A DNA stretch of 64,000 nucleotides from Zelopaecilomyces penicillatus (GCA_005765155.1 VCCP01000007.1:2125501-2189500), one strand, 5' to 3'; counted from the stretch's first letter, positions 24,668 through 35,161 are shown. Translations and numbers: made by a program. The notes: generated by a model from the letters alone, not told the origin.

Positions 24668-25939
24668 ATGAAGCTTCTTGCTGTGGCCACCCTCTTTGCC
24701 GCAACGGCACTCGCCATGCCCACGGAGTATCCTGCTCCTGGCCATGGCAAAGACAAGTCCCCACACCGTGGCGGAGACAAATATCCTTCGCCCGGACATG
24801 GTGGAGACAAATACCCTCATCCTTGGGATGGAGACGACAAGAAAAACCGACCCGGCAAGGGCGGCGACAAGTATCCGCATGTGCCTCCCCATCATGGTGG
24901 TGGAAAGTACCCTACTCCCAAGAATGACAAGTATCCTCCTCCCCGAAAGGGCGACGAGGACTGTGATGATGATGATGATGATCGAAAGGGCAAAGGCGGC
25001 CACAAGGGGAAGAATGATCATAAGGGAAAGGATGATCACAAGGGAAAAGATCACAAGGGCAATGACAAGGGAAAGGATCACAAAGGAAAGGATGATCACA
25101 AGGGAAAAGACCACAAGGGGAAGGATGATCACAAAGGAAAGGATCACAAGGGGAAGGATGATGGCAAGGGCCATTATCCCCAACCTGGAGGCGACAAGTA
25201 TCCTTCTCCTAAGAACGAGAAGTATCCTCCTCCCCGAAAGGGCGACGAGGACTGTGATGATGATGATGATGATCGAAAGGGCAAAGGCGGCCACAAGGGG
25301 AAGAATGATCATAAGGGAAAGGACGGCCACAAGGGGAAAGATGATCATAGAGGCAAGGATGATCACAGAGGCAAGGATGACCACAAGGGACATGATGGTC
25401 ACAAAGGAAAGGATGACCACAGAGGCAAGGACGATCACAGAGGCAAGGACGATCACAGAGGCAAGGATGACCACAAGGGACATGATGGTCACAAAGGAAA
25501 GGACGATCACAGAGGCAAGGACGATCACAGAGGCAAGGATGACCACAAGGGACATGATGGTCACAAGGGAAAGGATGACCACAGAGGCAAGGACGATCGC
25601 AAGGGTGATTATCCTCAGCCTGGAGGCAAGAAGTACCCTGCTCCCAAGAACGAGAAGTATCCTCCTCCCCGAAAGGGTGACGAAGATTGTGATGATGATG
25701 ACCGAAAGGGCAAGGACTGGCACAAGGGAAAGGACAACAACAAGGGGAAGAATGATCACAAGGGAAATGATCACAAGGGAAAGGACAACCACAAGGGAAA
25801 AGATGACCACAAGGGAAAGGATCATAAGGGAAAAGATGATCACAAGGGAAAAGACGACCACAAGGGAAAGGACCGTGGCCACGGCGGTTACTATCCTCCT
25901 CCTTATGGCGGTGACAGCAAGAAGCCCACACGGGGTTAA
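24668..25939 (+). CDS. Secreted Lys/Asp/His/Gly repeat protein
   Basis: A single exon encodes 423 residues. Residues 1-16 (MKLLAVATLFAATALA) are a clear signal peptide. The mature part starts with Gly/Pro/Tyr-rich GGDKYP units. It then has three copies of a larger module: a KYP-x-P-K-N-x-KYPPPRKGDEDC segment with an Asp run (single Cys at about residues 99, 196 and 341), each followed by long arrays of KGKDDHKGKD/RGKDDH-type heptad-like repeats. No catalytic domain is visible and the protein should be disordered and highly charged. His/Asp density suggests metal or polyanion binding at the cell surface, which is inference. Two other frames (plus 24678-25976, minus 24626-25882) are open over the same repeats as a by-product of repeat composition. 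Confidence 0.8.
   Translation: MKLLAVATLFAATALAMPTEYPAPGHGKDKSPHRGGDKYPSPGHGGDKYPHPWDGDDKKNRPGKGGDKYPHVPPHHGGGKYPTPKNDKYPPPRKGDEDCDDDDDDRKGKGGHKGKNDHKGKDDHKGKDHKGNDKGKDHKGKDDHKGKDHKGKDDHKGKDHKGKDDGKGHYPQPGGDKYPSPKNEKYPPPRKGDEDCDDDDDDRKGKGGHKGKNDHKGKDGHKGKDDHRGKDDHRGKDDHKGHDGHKGKDDHRGKDDHRGKDDHRGKDDHKGHDGHKGKDDHRGKDDHRGKDDHKGHDGHKGKDDHRGKDDRKGDYPQPGGKKYPAPKNEKYPPPRKGDEDCDDDDRKGKDWHKGKDNNKGKNDHKGNDHKGKDNHKGKDDHKGKDHKGKDDHKGKDDHKGKDRGHGGYYPPPYGGDSKKPTRG
24984..25900 (+). repeat. Coding tandem repeats (KGKDDH-type units)
   Basis: Imperfect 12-21 nt units of the type aag-gga-aag-gat-gat-cac fill most of the gene. They are interrupted by two copies of a longer block containing the DEDC-plus-Asp-run segment (about 25,195-25,310 and 25,615-25,715). 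Blocks near 24,945-25,030 and 25,225-25,325 are almost identical at nucleotide level, which suggests recent duplication or gene conversion inside the gene. Confidence 0.8.
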
Positions 25940-26804
25940 AAGTCGACAGCAGACTTATCCGTTGGCTATGAACTGATTATGACGAAATTGTTAACACTCT
26001 GGAACGGAAAGGAATGGAGAAAGGGGAAGAGATGTGAGGAGGTTATATTGATAACGTTTTATAATTACCACCACCACAGTCCTTATTCTATCAAAATCTT
26101 AGGAAATGAAATACACTATTTTCCTTTCTACCTTCTTGACATGGTTTTCTGTGACATGTAGTTGTTGGATTTATTGGAGTTGCAGTTTTGTTAATGTCTT
26201 TTCAGGATTTGGTGTTTGGGTATCTAGTGGAGGTGGAGTACTGACAGTGCTTCAATTCCTCTTTGGCTTGGTTGCTCGGACTTATGTCTATTGGTCGTAC
26301 AAATGCAGAAACAATTACCATACACTGAGTTTATGTTATACTTGTGAACCATTTCCAGCACATTTGACTTGTGTTGGCTTAGAGGAACAATGAACGATTG
26401 TAGGAGAGTTTAGGGGGTTGTTGTTAAAGACTGGAATCAGATCATGCTGGGAGGATGTGGCTTAGAGTGTGCTAATTTTTAGGCAACCTGTCTCTAATTA
26501 ACTTGCACTGGCTAGATTTTGTCGCATGGCTGTTGAGGGGTTACATAAGAGATACATGCACACACATCAATATAGTGGGGAATCACGGGCTAACCCAGCA
26601 ATGCGATTGGAATCTTAAGTCGCGAGAAAGTACCTAGTGGTTATAGTGGATGTGCCACAGAGCTTTACGTTGCACAGCGGTGCAATACCTGTAACGTCTA
26701 TTTTAGTGGACAAACCTTGCTACAGAGAGCATTGCGTCACAGCTCCCTTCCATGTCCAATCACATTCCATTATCCATCCTCACCACTTCATCACCTCACC
26801 AGCC
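25940..26804. other. Intergenic, repeat-protein gene to PLD-like gene
   Basis: AT-rich, with no supported gene. It holds the 3' end of the repeat-protein gene and the promoter/leader of the PLD-like gene. A 95-codon open frame at 26,106 is hydrophobic but has no recognisable feature. Confidence 0.45.
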
Positions 26805-28301
26805 ATGTCGCCACTATCGACAGAGTTCCCCTCGTCGTTTGTATTGCCGTGGACGAAGCTGCTGCAGACTCATCAGCGCCCCCGGGCCAACGACCACCCC
26901 AACTATCACGACGCCAACGCCATCGACTCACTCATCACCACCAGCGTCCCGCGATCACTATGCGTCGGCACCGGCCACTCGCTTTTCCAGAGGGCCATCC
27001 TACCAGCCATTGCATCAGCCAAGCACTCTGTCCACTTCGTCACCTGTTTCTGGGCACCGTCTCCGTCGCTGGATGAGCTGCGGGAGGCGCTGCTGAGACT
27101 CGCTACGTCGCGCTCACGGCCAGGCGAGCCGCTCACGACGCTGCACATCACCATTGGCTTCTCTTCGCAAAGTCTGCTGCAGAAGCTGTTGCACACGTCG
27201 TCGCGAGATGGTAAGGTGTATCCGCCTTCAGAGTGGGCGAGGCTGGGCCTGCCTGCGGAGGATACGCTGAGGAAGGGAGGCATTGAGTTGACCGTTAAGA
27301 GCTTGTTTTTCACGCCGTTTAGTGTTATGCATCCAAAGTACGTGATTGTTGATGAAGCGAGGGCTTGGATTCCAAGCTGTAATGTCAGCTGGGAGAGATG
27401 GTTTGAGGGCTGTGTAGAGGTGGAAGGGCAGGCGGTGGACAGGCTATTGACCTTTCATGAGAGAGTCTGGGGGGCGAGGAGGAATGTTGGGTTGAAGAAT
27501 GAGATTGAGCTGGGGAGAGGGGGTCGAGCCACCATTGAGGAGCGAGATGGAGATGCGCATTCATTACACGACGCGTCGAGCGCATCGCCTCTCAACAGTG
27601 ATGGGGGCTCATCAGCGTCACAGTCTCTCATCTTTTCTCGATCAGATCCAACACCAACGATTCTCCTACCGTCACCACACCATCGGAATCCCGTCTTCAG
27701 CTTCTTCCCTTTCCTTTCACAGTCAAACCCGCCCATGACGCCCCTCAACGCCGCACTTCTCACCCTGTTTTCCAATGCTCGCTACGAAATCAGAATCGTG
27801 ACGCCCAACATCACATCCTGGCCAGTATTGGAGGCCTTACTCGCAGCGCTCGAGCGAGGAGTCGACGTCCAGATCCGCACCAGCAAAAACATGATGTTGC
27901 TCGAGCAACTCGTCACAGCCTGCACAACAACAGCATGGTGCCTCAAACGCTTCATCAAGAAATACAAAAAGCTGGTTTCTCAAAAACGCCACAACAACAA
28001 CAATGATGATGACCTGGAGAGCCAGTGGGTCCAGCCCGGAAAGTTGGAGATTTTTTATTATAAGCAGCTTGGGGAGAGGGCGGGCGAGGAGGATGAGCCT
28101 GTGTTCAGCCACTTTAAGATGACGGCCGTGGACGGCGAGTACCTGGTGTTGGGCTCGGGTAATCAGGATAGAGCGAGTTGGTGGACAAGTCAGGAGATTG
28201 GTGTTTTGTTTTATATGCCTGGGTTTGAGGAGCGGCGGCTGTGGGAGCGTGTGCTAGAGAGGCGAGGGGAGTTGGTGTTTCGGTCAACGAGCGAGTCTTG
28301 A
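26805..28301 (+). CDS. Phospholipase D-like protein with two HKD motifs
   Basis: Member of the PLD phosphodiesterase superfamily; substrate unknown. A single exon from the ATG at 26805 gives 498 residues; the frame is open further upstream, but that part resembles leader. The first HxK motif is HPKYVIVD (His about residue 176), followed by SCNVSWERWFEG. The second is HFKMTAVDGEYLVLGSGNQD (His about residue 436), with the usual G-x-G/S-N context. A Ser-rich variable linker separates the two halves. There is no signal peptide, PX or PH domain, so it resembles the compact two-HKD fungal proteins rather than classical phosphatidylcholine PLD. The coding strand alternates C-rich, G-rich, C-rich, G-rich along its length. 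Its 3' end converges with the DsbA-like gene 165 bp away. Confidence 0.82.
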   Translation: MSPLSTEFPSSFVLPWTKLLQTHQRPRANDHPNYHDANAIDSLITTSVPRSLCVGTGHSLFQRAILPAIASAKHSVHFVTCFWAPSPSLDELREALLRLATSRSRPGEPLTTLHITIGFSSQSLLQKLLHTSSRDGKVYPPSEWARLGLPAEDTLRKGGIELTVKSLFFTPFSVMHPKYVIVDEARAWIPSCNVSWERWFEGCVEVEGQAVDRLLTFHERVWGARRNVGLKNEIELGRGGRATIEERDGDAHSLHDASSASPLNSDGGSSASQSLIFSRSDPTPTILLPSPHHRNPVFSFFPFLSQSNPPMTPLNAALLTLFSNARYEIRIVTPNITSWPVLEALLAALERGVDVQIRTSKNMMLLEQLVTACTTTAWCLKRFIKKYKKLVSQKRHNNNNDDDLESQWVQPGKLEIFYYKQLGERAGEEDEPVFSHFKMTAVDGEYLVLGSGNQDRASWWTSQEIGVLFYMPGFEERRLWERVLERRGELVFRSTSES

Positions 28302-28466
28302 TGGGTGTGGAACTTGTGCCTTGTGTGTGTGTGTGTGTTGATATTTGGGCAAATGTAGAGCTATATACTCTGGATATAATCTTTAATGAAGCTAATATAT
28401 ACTGTAGCCATCAGATGGCTCTTTCAGCCCTTTTCCTTCTTCCTTTTCTCTTTGAATTAGCTTTCA

Positions 28467-29138
28467 TTACTGTTGCTCAAGTGCCTTGATCTTCTCAAAC
28501 ACCCCGATAAATTCCATTGGGTCTCCTGCGCCGCTCAGCTGATATGCATCCTGGATCGTATAGTTCGGCACTCCACTGATGCCGCTATTCCGGGCCTTTC
28601 CGGCATCCAGATCCACCTGCTCGCCGCCAGCATCACTCTCCACAATCGCCTTCCGAAACTCCGCCTCCGGAATCCCCGCGTCAACCGCCACGGCCCGAAG
28701 CACCTCATAGTCCGTAATATCACGCTCATTCTCAAAATACGCGGCAAACAGCCCATCCACCGTCTTAAGCTCAACCTCGTTACCATAATTCTTGGCTAGG
28801 TGCACGAGACGATGCGAGTCCCGGGTGTTGCCTGTGCGGCCGCCAAACTTGAACCCGATGCCGAGGTTGTCGCCGACGGCGCGGAGACGCTCGCGCATCA
28901 TGGTGGTGCGGCCCTCGCCGAAGCGGTCAATGTAAAATTGGTGCTTGTCGATGCTGGAGCCGGGGCCGCGTGGCCATTGGGGTTGGAGTTGGTAGGGGGC
29001 GTATGTGATGGAGAAGGTGTCGTTGGAGGTTGGGTTTTGGCGTTGCCAGAGTTGTTGGGCGAGTTGGAGTTGGCGGCGGCCGACGTAGCACCAGGGGCAG
29101 ACGGTGTCTGAGACGACGTTGATGCGAAAGTTTGTCAT
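28467..29138 (-). CDS. DsbA/FrnE-like thioredoxin-fold oxidoreductase
   Basis: Single exon, 223 residues. The N-terminus has a thioredoxin-type CPWC motif (Cys14 and Cys17, within SDTVCPWCYVGRRQL), then a helical insertion domain (residues about 60-165), then GISGVPNYTI, which supplies the cis-proline loop expected opposite the CxxC. This is the DSBA oxidoreductase/FrnE type found in bacteria and fungi and expected in the cytosol, as no signal peptide is present. FrnE relatives occur in polyketide clusters, but this copy lies about 1.8 kb from the nearest cluster candidate and convergent to a PLD-like gene, so I treat it as an ordinary redox gene. The 5' half of the coding strand is C-rich and the 3' half G-rich. 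Confidence 0.9.
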   Translation of the reverse strand: MTNFRINVVSDTVCPWCYVGRRQLQLAQQLWQRQNPTSNDTFSITYAPYQLQPQWPRGPGSSIDKHQFYIDRFGEGRTTMMRERLRAVGDNLGIGFKFGGRTGNTRDSHRLVHLAKNYGNEVELKTVDGLFAAYFENERDITDYEVLRAVAVDAGIPEAEFRKAIVESDAGGEQVDLDAGKARNSGISGVPNYTIQDAYQLSGAGDPMEFIGVFEKIKALEQQ

Positions 29139-30947
29139 TTTGTGAATGTGTTTGTATGTGTTTGTGTGTAGGTGTGTGCTTTTTTCTTATAGTTGTTGGT
29201 GTTGAGGTGGTGTCTATGTATGTGGAAGACTGATATGTAAGAGCTACGAGAGACGATTTTATGCTGGCTGGAATTGAAAAATCAGCCTCTGATTGCGGAC
29301 ACACAAAGCTAATAAATACGAATTATCCAGAGTTTTTTTGTCCTTCCAGAAACGGGTCGTATTTGCATAATGACACAATGCAGCTTACAAAGCCAAACGT
29401 TTATAGTACGTAATGACGCAATGATAGCTAGGGGACTCTGTTATATTAATCAGTCACTAGAATTAAAGCTCACCAGTTTTGAGAACAGCCTCGGCTTCAA
29501 CTTGAGTGGGAGGTTGTAGATCAAAGTAAAGGAAAGAGAAAAAAGGCAAAAAGGCACATCCAATTTGACCCAACCCAAAAAGACAAGCACAAAAAAGAAC
29601 AAAAACACTCGCTCTTTGTGAACCGCCGGTCGCCGACTAGACGCTCGCAGGTCGGTATAAATATCTGGCCGTCTGGATTAATCAGCATTGAAAGAGTCAT
29701 TTTTTTTGTTGACGATTTGGATTTGGTTTAGCACGGATCTCGATTGACTAGGGTTGAATAGGTTACAGCGTTTTGGTGCGGAGGAGTGGAGAAATGGACG
29801 GGATGGGAAGTGGAGAAGCATAACGGGACAACGATGGGATTGTTTAGGTGTGGTTGTCGGGCTTTTATTTGAGCTGTTGAGGCTGGAGATGAAGGTTTAG
29901 GAGTGTAGCTGAGAGAAGTAGAGATGGGCTGGTAGGTATGTTAGATAGCATGTTCCAAGCCGAGGTCAAATCAATGTAAGGGCTAGTTCGGCGATTGGTA
30001 AGCTGAGTCGTTCAGCTAAAGAATGAACAGGATCAGCTCGGCGAATGTCTACCTATCCAAGATTGGCCCTTCTACGAGAATGTTTCATCATTCGCTGTAT
30101 TACATGTGTTAACAGTTGTTGAACGGCCTGCACCACGAAGATATTATCAGCTCCGAAACACAACATTACTAAAGAAGGCAGAGACCTGTTTTCATGATAC
30201 CATTTCTGTGTCCACTGACGTTGTCATCACTTTGTGAGAGTAACACTCCGTCTCACCCGAATTTATCAGACGGATAACGGATGGGACGGGCATCAAACCC
30301 CATACCAAAAACCACCAATAAGCCGATGCTATACACCGAGCGAAGTCTCATAACAACGGACCCATGGGCGCCCCTTCAGTTTTCAGCCCAGCCCTACCAG
30401 TAGCCTTTATTTTCCTGAAGGATCGAGCAGCCAGGTGATTGCAGTCATACACCCTGCGTCCCCCCACAAACCCTGAGTCATCTAGGCCGTTTACAAGAAC
30501 CGTCGTCATCGAAACCACGGATCTGGCGCACAATTAGGCTACCTACCTACTGTGTTAGATCTAGTATAGGCTACTGAAATTCCCGATTGAGCCAATGGTG
30601 AGCCAGTGCGAAGCTATGATATGCAGGGCTATTGTAAGCATAGGTGCAGCACGATGCACATACATCGTCACATCGAGCAAGCATGGGGCGCTGGTGTCCT
30701 TGAGATGATGGCGGTGGTTTATAAATCATGGAAAGGTGTTTGAGGTTATGTGGATTGGGATTAATTGCATGTGATTTGGAGGAGAAACTGAAATGCAAGC
30801 TGTGTTTCGCGACGCTGATGGGAAAAGTATAAAGAGGTGGGTGTAGTTCTCGATATAAGGAGTTTGAGAACAGACAGCACCACAGTTGCATCTCATACTT
30901 CTTCATCCCCTTTCTTCACAAGTCTGCCTTTGAAATACATAGCAAAA
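29139..30947. other. Intergenic at the left edge of the candidate cluster
   Basis: About 1.8 kb with no supported gene. It separates the DsbA-like gene from the flavin reductase gene, which are divergent. A TATAAATA element near 29,657 and AT-rich stretches are present, but no coding signal. Confidence 0.5.
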
Positions 30948-32483
30948 ATGTCTCCCAAAAGATTCCCGGCCGAAAAGGTCGACACTTCCCCTCTCGGCCA
31001 ACCCCTCGAATTCACATTCAGCAACAAGACCGCCAAGAACCGCTTCCTCAAAGGCTCCATGAGCGAGCGTCTCTCCAGCTGGAGCCAAGCCGACCTCCCC
31101 AAGCGTGGAATCCCCTCCAAGGAACTCATCAACGTCTACCGGCGTTGGGGCGAAGGCGGCTTCGGCGTCCTCCTCACGGGGAACATCATGATTGAGTATG
31201 ACCAGCTCGAGGCTACCGGTAATGCCATTATTCCTTCTGATGCGCCCTTTTCTGGAGAGCGGTTTGAAGCGTTCCGGGAGCTTGCGGCCGCGGCGAAGGC
31301 GCAGGGGAGTTTGATCGTGGTGCAGTTGAGCCATCCGGGGCGACAGGTGGCTGCGATGTTGAATGCGCATCCGATTTCGGCGAGTGATGTGCAGTTGGAG
31401 GGCGATGTGCATGGGATGAGGTTTGCGAAGCCGAGGTCGATGGAGAAGGAGGATTTTGAGAGGGTGGTGGAGAGTTTTGCTCATGCTGCTGAGTTTAGCT
31501 ACAAGGCGGGCTTTGATGGGATTGAGCTCCACGGTGCTCAGTAAGTTACCCATTCTACTCATGACGTTGAGAAAGTTGCTTGAGGAGTAAAAGGAATACT
31601 CAAACAGTACACTTACACGTGGATGATGGAAATGACTGACACTTTCTCAACCCCCAGCGGCTACCTCCTCGCTCAGTTCCTCGCCCCTTCTACCAACAAG
31701 AGAACAGACCAATACGGCGGCTCGCTCAGCAACCGCTCCCGCCTCATCTTCGAAATCAACGACGCCATCCGCGCCCGTATCCCCGACAAGTCCTTCGCCA
31801 TCGGCATCAAGCTCAACAGCGTCGAGTTCCAAGACGGCGGTTTCTCCACCGAAGACTGCCGCACCCTCTGCGCAGACCTTGAGCGCCATGCTTTCGACTT
31901 CATCGAGCTTTCGGGCGGTACCTATGAGAGCTTTGGGTTTGAACATAAGCGCGAGTCTACTAGAAAACGCGAGGCGTTTTTCTTGGATTTTGCGGAGAAG
32001 ATCATCCCCGAAGTGAAGAATACAAAAATCTATGTGACGGGTGGGTTGCGGACGGCGCCGGCGATGGTGGGCGCGTTGAAGACGGTGCATGGGGTTGGGT
32101 TGGGCCGGCCGGTGGCGAATGAGTTTGATCTGCCGAGGAAGATTTTGGACGGGGAGGTGAATGCGGCGATTGATGGGTTGTTGGATGAGCAGGATTTCGG
32201 GATAACACTTCTCGGAGCTGGTACCCAGTGAGTTTTCTTTTACGAAGCAGTTGAAGAAAAAGCCTTTGTGAGAACTAACATTTTGTGATTGTGTAGGATG
32301 CGACTAGTGGGCGACGACAAGCAGCCGTTGGACATGAGCAGAGAGGACCACAAGAACATCTTTTTGAGTTCTCTGGGACAGTGGGTTCAGGCCAAGAAGA
32401 ATGGAGATTTCTCAAACTATGGGTTTGTTGACATCAAGGGGTTGGAGCCGGAGGTGTATGGAACAGCGTATACTGTGGCTTAG
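30948..32483 (+). CDS. NADH:flavin oxidoreductase (old yellow enzyme family)
   Basis: FMN-dependent ene-reductase-type TIM-barrel enzyme. Three exons (30948-31540, 31658-32227, 32297-32483) give 449 residues. Family marks: TAKNRFLKGSMSERLSSW near residue 28 (FMN contact), IVVQLSHPGRQ, GFDGIELHGAHGYLLAQFLA across the first splice, the RTDQYGGSLSNRSR segment, and IYVTGGLR followed by GLGRPVANE for phosphate binding. It has the longer C-terminal tail of fungal 'FMN-binding oxidoreductase' members rather than the compact yeast OYE. It lies upstream of the P450/cyclase pair and could reduce an enone on the triterpene, but it may equally be a neighbour with general metabolism. Both long exons switch from C-rich to G-rich coding strand, unlike the P450 and cyclase genes. 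Confidence 0.9.
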
Positions 32484-32912
32484 AGAACGGTTGATGTCTG
32501 GCAATCTTAACTGGTGTCAGTGAGATTGAATTGTTGGAAAATAGAAAATATAGCAACATCAAATGAACTGTTCCTGACTAGATATTGGCAATTCATGTCA
32601 ACTGTGTATTCCAGAGTCTCTGCCTGCTGGCAATTGAGCATGTTATTCGTTGGGAACCACTGTACATCAAATGACCTACCATTGCAAGAGACACATCTGC
32701 ACATTTGAGATAATGAGGCAGTAATGGTGGCACAAAGATGTTGGCAATGATGAATATTGGATTCTGTGTAACCTCGGTCGCTACAATTGTCTACCGTTTT
32801 CGATTTGCCGCTGCTTTATGTGTTTCTATGAGACTGACCACAACCCCTACCCCAACCCCAACCCCCGTCTCACACTATTTAGCCATTTCTCATCTTCCCT
32901 CCACCTTCATAC
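32484..32912. other. Convergent 3' intergenic region
   Basis: Short interval between the 3' ends of the flavin reductase and the first P450 gene. It contains an (CCCCAA)-like run near 32,845-32,865 and no coding signal. Confidence 0.5.
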
Positions 32913-34721
32913 TTATTCCCGTGCTTCATACTTCATATATACTTTGCCGACTGGACGACCCGCTCCGACGCGATTGAATTGAAGACCTGGTAGCGGCGGG
33001 GCATTCGATACGCTTCCACTTTTGTCACACAGATGGAACTCATAGAGAGCGACAAAGGCTACGATGGGGACGACAACGTTGAGATGCGCGAACTAAGGAG
33101 GAAAAACACATGTCAGCATCTAATAAAATGCATGCAAGGAAGTAAACAAGCGTCGATTTTTGAAATACCCTTACCCTTTGTGCTGCTACGGCAGTTGTTA
33201 GTCAAATCAGCGCTCGAAAAAAAGGATGAGGCAAGGCAAGGCAAGGCAAACTTACGACAAGGATGATGCCCTCCGCCCCAGCCAAGGAAGGAATGCGGAA
33301 CGTCGACACCTTCAGCTCTGTGGCCTTCGTGCCGTCGCGGGTTCCAAGTGTGCGGATCGACGTAGATGTCGGGCGCGAAATGCACGTCTGCGGACGAATA
33401 CACAACTACGCTTCCTGGCGGGATCACCATGTCGGTCCCCATGACTTTGACGTCCTTGCCGCTGATGTTCTTCCGCACAGTGGCGCCAGACATGGTAAAG
33501 CGTAGGGTCTCCTTCAGGGTCATGTCGATGAGCGGAAAGTCCGTCTCCCATGTCTGCAACGTGAGCCGTTTGAGGATGTCGAGACGGCACTCACCTGCAG
33601 AGTCACGGTGTTTCTCGAGCACTTGGTCAACCTGCGCCCGACATCGGGAGACCCATTCCGGGTCTCTGGCCATGCAACACAGGCTCCATGTTGTTGCTAG
33701 GCTGGTGTTGAACACGCCTGCGAGTATGGCGCCAATGACAGACTTTTGTTTGTCGATGCAGCTGTTAGTCAAGGTAGTCTACATCTTTATCAACGCAGAG
33801 CAGAGCAGGGAACCGTTCCCCTTACCAATGTGATGATGTTGTCGCTGCACCCTTGATCCATCATGAGCTGCATGGCATCACGTTCGAATCGCCCACTCCT
33901 GCGCCGGTGGCGGATAATCTTCTTCATGATATAGGCCAGCCTTGCATATCCAATGAGACGCCTCAGCTTGGAAGGCGTAGGCAGCAACGGATACAGGACA
34001 TCGATGACGGAGTCTTCTTCCAGAACTCGGTATATTGCCAGAGTCTTGTCCACCAGGTCGGGGTTTCCGGGGATATCATGGGTTCCGACCATGCGGTGTG
34101 TGAGCTGGTAGATTAACCGAGGAAAGACGAGCATGGGCTCCATAACTCCAGAGGCACCCATCTTGCGGAACATGGCATCAGTGTCATCGAGCAGATGCGG
34201 CAAGTTGGCCGACATATGAGGGTCTTGTGTACAGCATTTGTACACCTGCATTACCTGCCGCGCAATGCCATTCGAGAGCTCACTCACGTCCAAGAAGCTG
34301 CCCATCAGAGCTAGAAACCTACACCAATGGTAAGCTCAAAACCTAAATAAAAGATTTTCGCATTTTCTTCATGCTGTGGCACCCACCCGGAAAGCGAATC
34401 GAGGCCGCGGGCCGTCATGTAGCCCACCCGAGCTGCGTTCCCCGACAACGCAACAATGTGGTTCGAGCCGTACCAAAAGCTAAACTGTCCTCCGTTGCTC
34501 TCCTGCTTTCCGGATCGGAGATATTCTTCACGATCGGTGGCAAACTGCAACGAGCCAAACCAGCCATGTCCGCGATAGGGAGTCGGCGCGTTGCGCGGGA
34601 CCGCCTTCAGGGCTAAAGCGAATGGTCGGACAGCCAGCACCAACAGGATCGTGACGACGAATGCCGCCGCACGGTCTGGATTAGCCCGTACGACTTCCGC
34701 AAGCTGCAGAACCAGGGTCAT
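32913..34721 (-). CDS. Cytochrome P450 (first of two), five exons with an 11-nt micro-exon
   Basis: ER-membrane monooxygenase, likely oxidising the cyclase product made next door. Exons: 34721-34387, 34318-33826, 33778-33256, 33185-33175 and 33092-32913, total 513 residues. An N-terminal membrane helix (residues about 18-40, AAAFVVTILLVLAVRPFALA) precedes the catalytic domain. The I-helix is in ILAGVFNTSLATTWSL, the K-helix is ETLR (366-369), and the heme loop is FLGWGGGHHPC with ligand Cys450. The residues after the Cys (P-A-Q-R) come entirely from the 11-nt exon plus one flanking base, and the last exon begins FAHLNVVVPIVAF; skipping the micro-exon breaks the frame. The usual Gly two residues after the Cys is Ala. 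The WGGGHHPC loop recalls fungal CYP7/8B-like sterol P450s. Transcribed divergently from the cyclase (440 bp gap). Confidence 0.88.
33175..33185 (-). other. 11-nt micro-exon in the heme-binding loop
   Basis: Bounded by a TAG acceptor (33187-33186) and a GTAAGG donor (from 33174). With one base from exon 3 it encodes Pro-Ala-Gln-Arg directly after the heme-ligand Cys, and the following exon continues Phe-Ala, which gives the C-x-x-x-x-x-A spacing of P450s. The phase requires it. Confidence 0.75.
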
Positions 34722-35161
34722 CTTGTTCGCGGGGTTTTTTTGGTGCTACCGCTTGCTCAGTGTGTTGTTTTCGGGTTGGATCGCCACAATGGCACCGTTG
34801 CAGCCCCAGAATCAAGGTGAAAGAAGCCCAGACGAAAGAGTCTGGTGAAACGTAGGTTGCTTAAATGTTGAGACTATGTTACTCCAGGTCTCGGCAGATC
34901 AGATCCCAGCGAGAAGGACGCCCGCAAGCAAGGGTTGCACGGCATCAGCATGGAACACGTTGTGCGAAAAAAAAATCTATCCTGGATTGGGGGCGGCTGC
35001 ACTTTGCAAAATTGCAAGGCAGCCCATGTTTGCGAGTCTCCATTAGATCTAGCATGCCTTACTATTCATAACTACCTAGAATCCCAGCTGAAGTGTCTTA
35101 TCGGTAGGATACCGGTACTTGACTTCTCCTCACTTTCCGCCCCTTTTCTCCAAGGCGCACA
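34722..35161. promoter_or_regulatory. Bidirectional promoter of P450 and oxidosqualene cyclase
   Basis: The start codons of the two divergent genes are 440 bp apart, so both promoters must share this interval. It has no coding signal. A CGGTA-GGA-TACCG palindrome lies near the cyclase start. Shared promoter space suggests co-expression. Confidence 0.6.
35102..35114. promoter_or_regulatory. CGGTA-N3-TACCG palindrome, possible Zn2Cys6 site
   Basis: Perfect 5-bp inverted arms separated by GGA, giving CGG-N7-CCG, the kind of site bound by dimeric Zn2Cys6 regulators of fungal clusters. It is 47 nt before the cyclase start codon. I did not find a second copy in the other cluster promoters by eye, so the regulatory role is speculative. 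Confidence 0.3.

Noticed and set aside
24626..25882. 418-codon antisense open frame over the repeat-protein gene, hydrophobic and Val/Leu/Ile-rich
   Set aside because: It mirrors the Lys/Asp/His codons of the sense repeats; its regular hydrophobic repeats follow from the sense sequence, and it lacks a sensible start context or family.
24678..25976. 432-codon plus-strand frame overlapping the repeat-protein gene
   Set aside because: Shifted reading of the same repeats, rich in Met/Thr/Arg, no signal peptide. The frame at 24668 has a clean signal peptide.
28467..29138. FrnE-like oxidoreductase as part of the polyketide pathway
   Set aside because: The name recalls a bacterial polyketide cluster, but this gene is 1.8 kb outside the nearest cluster candidate and convergent with an unrelated PLD gene.
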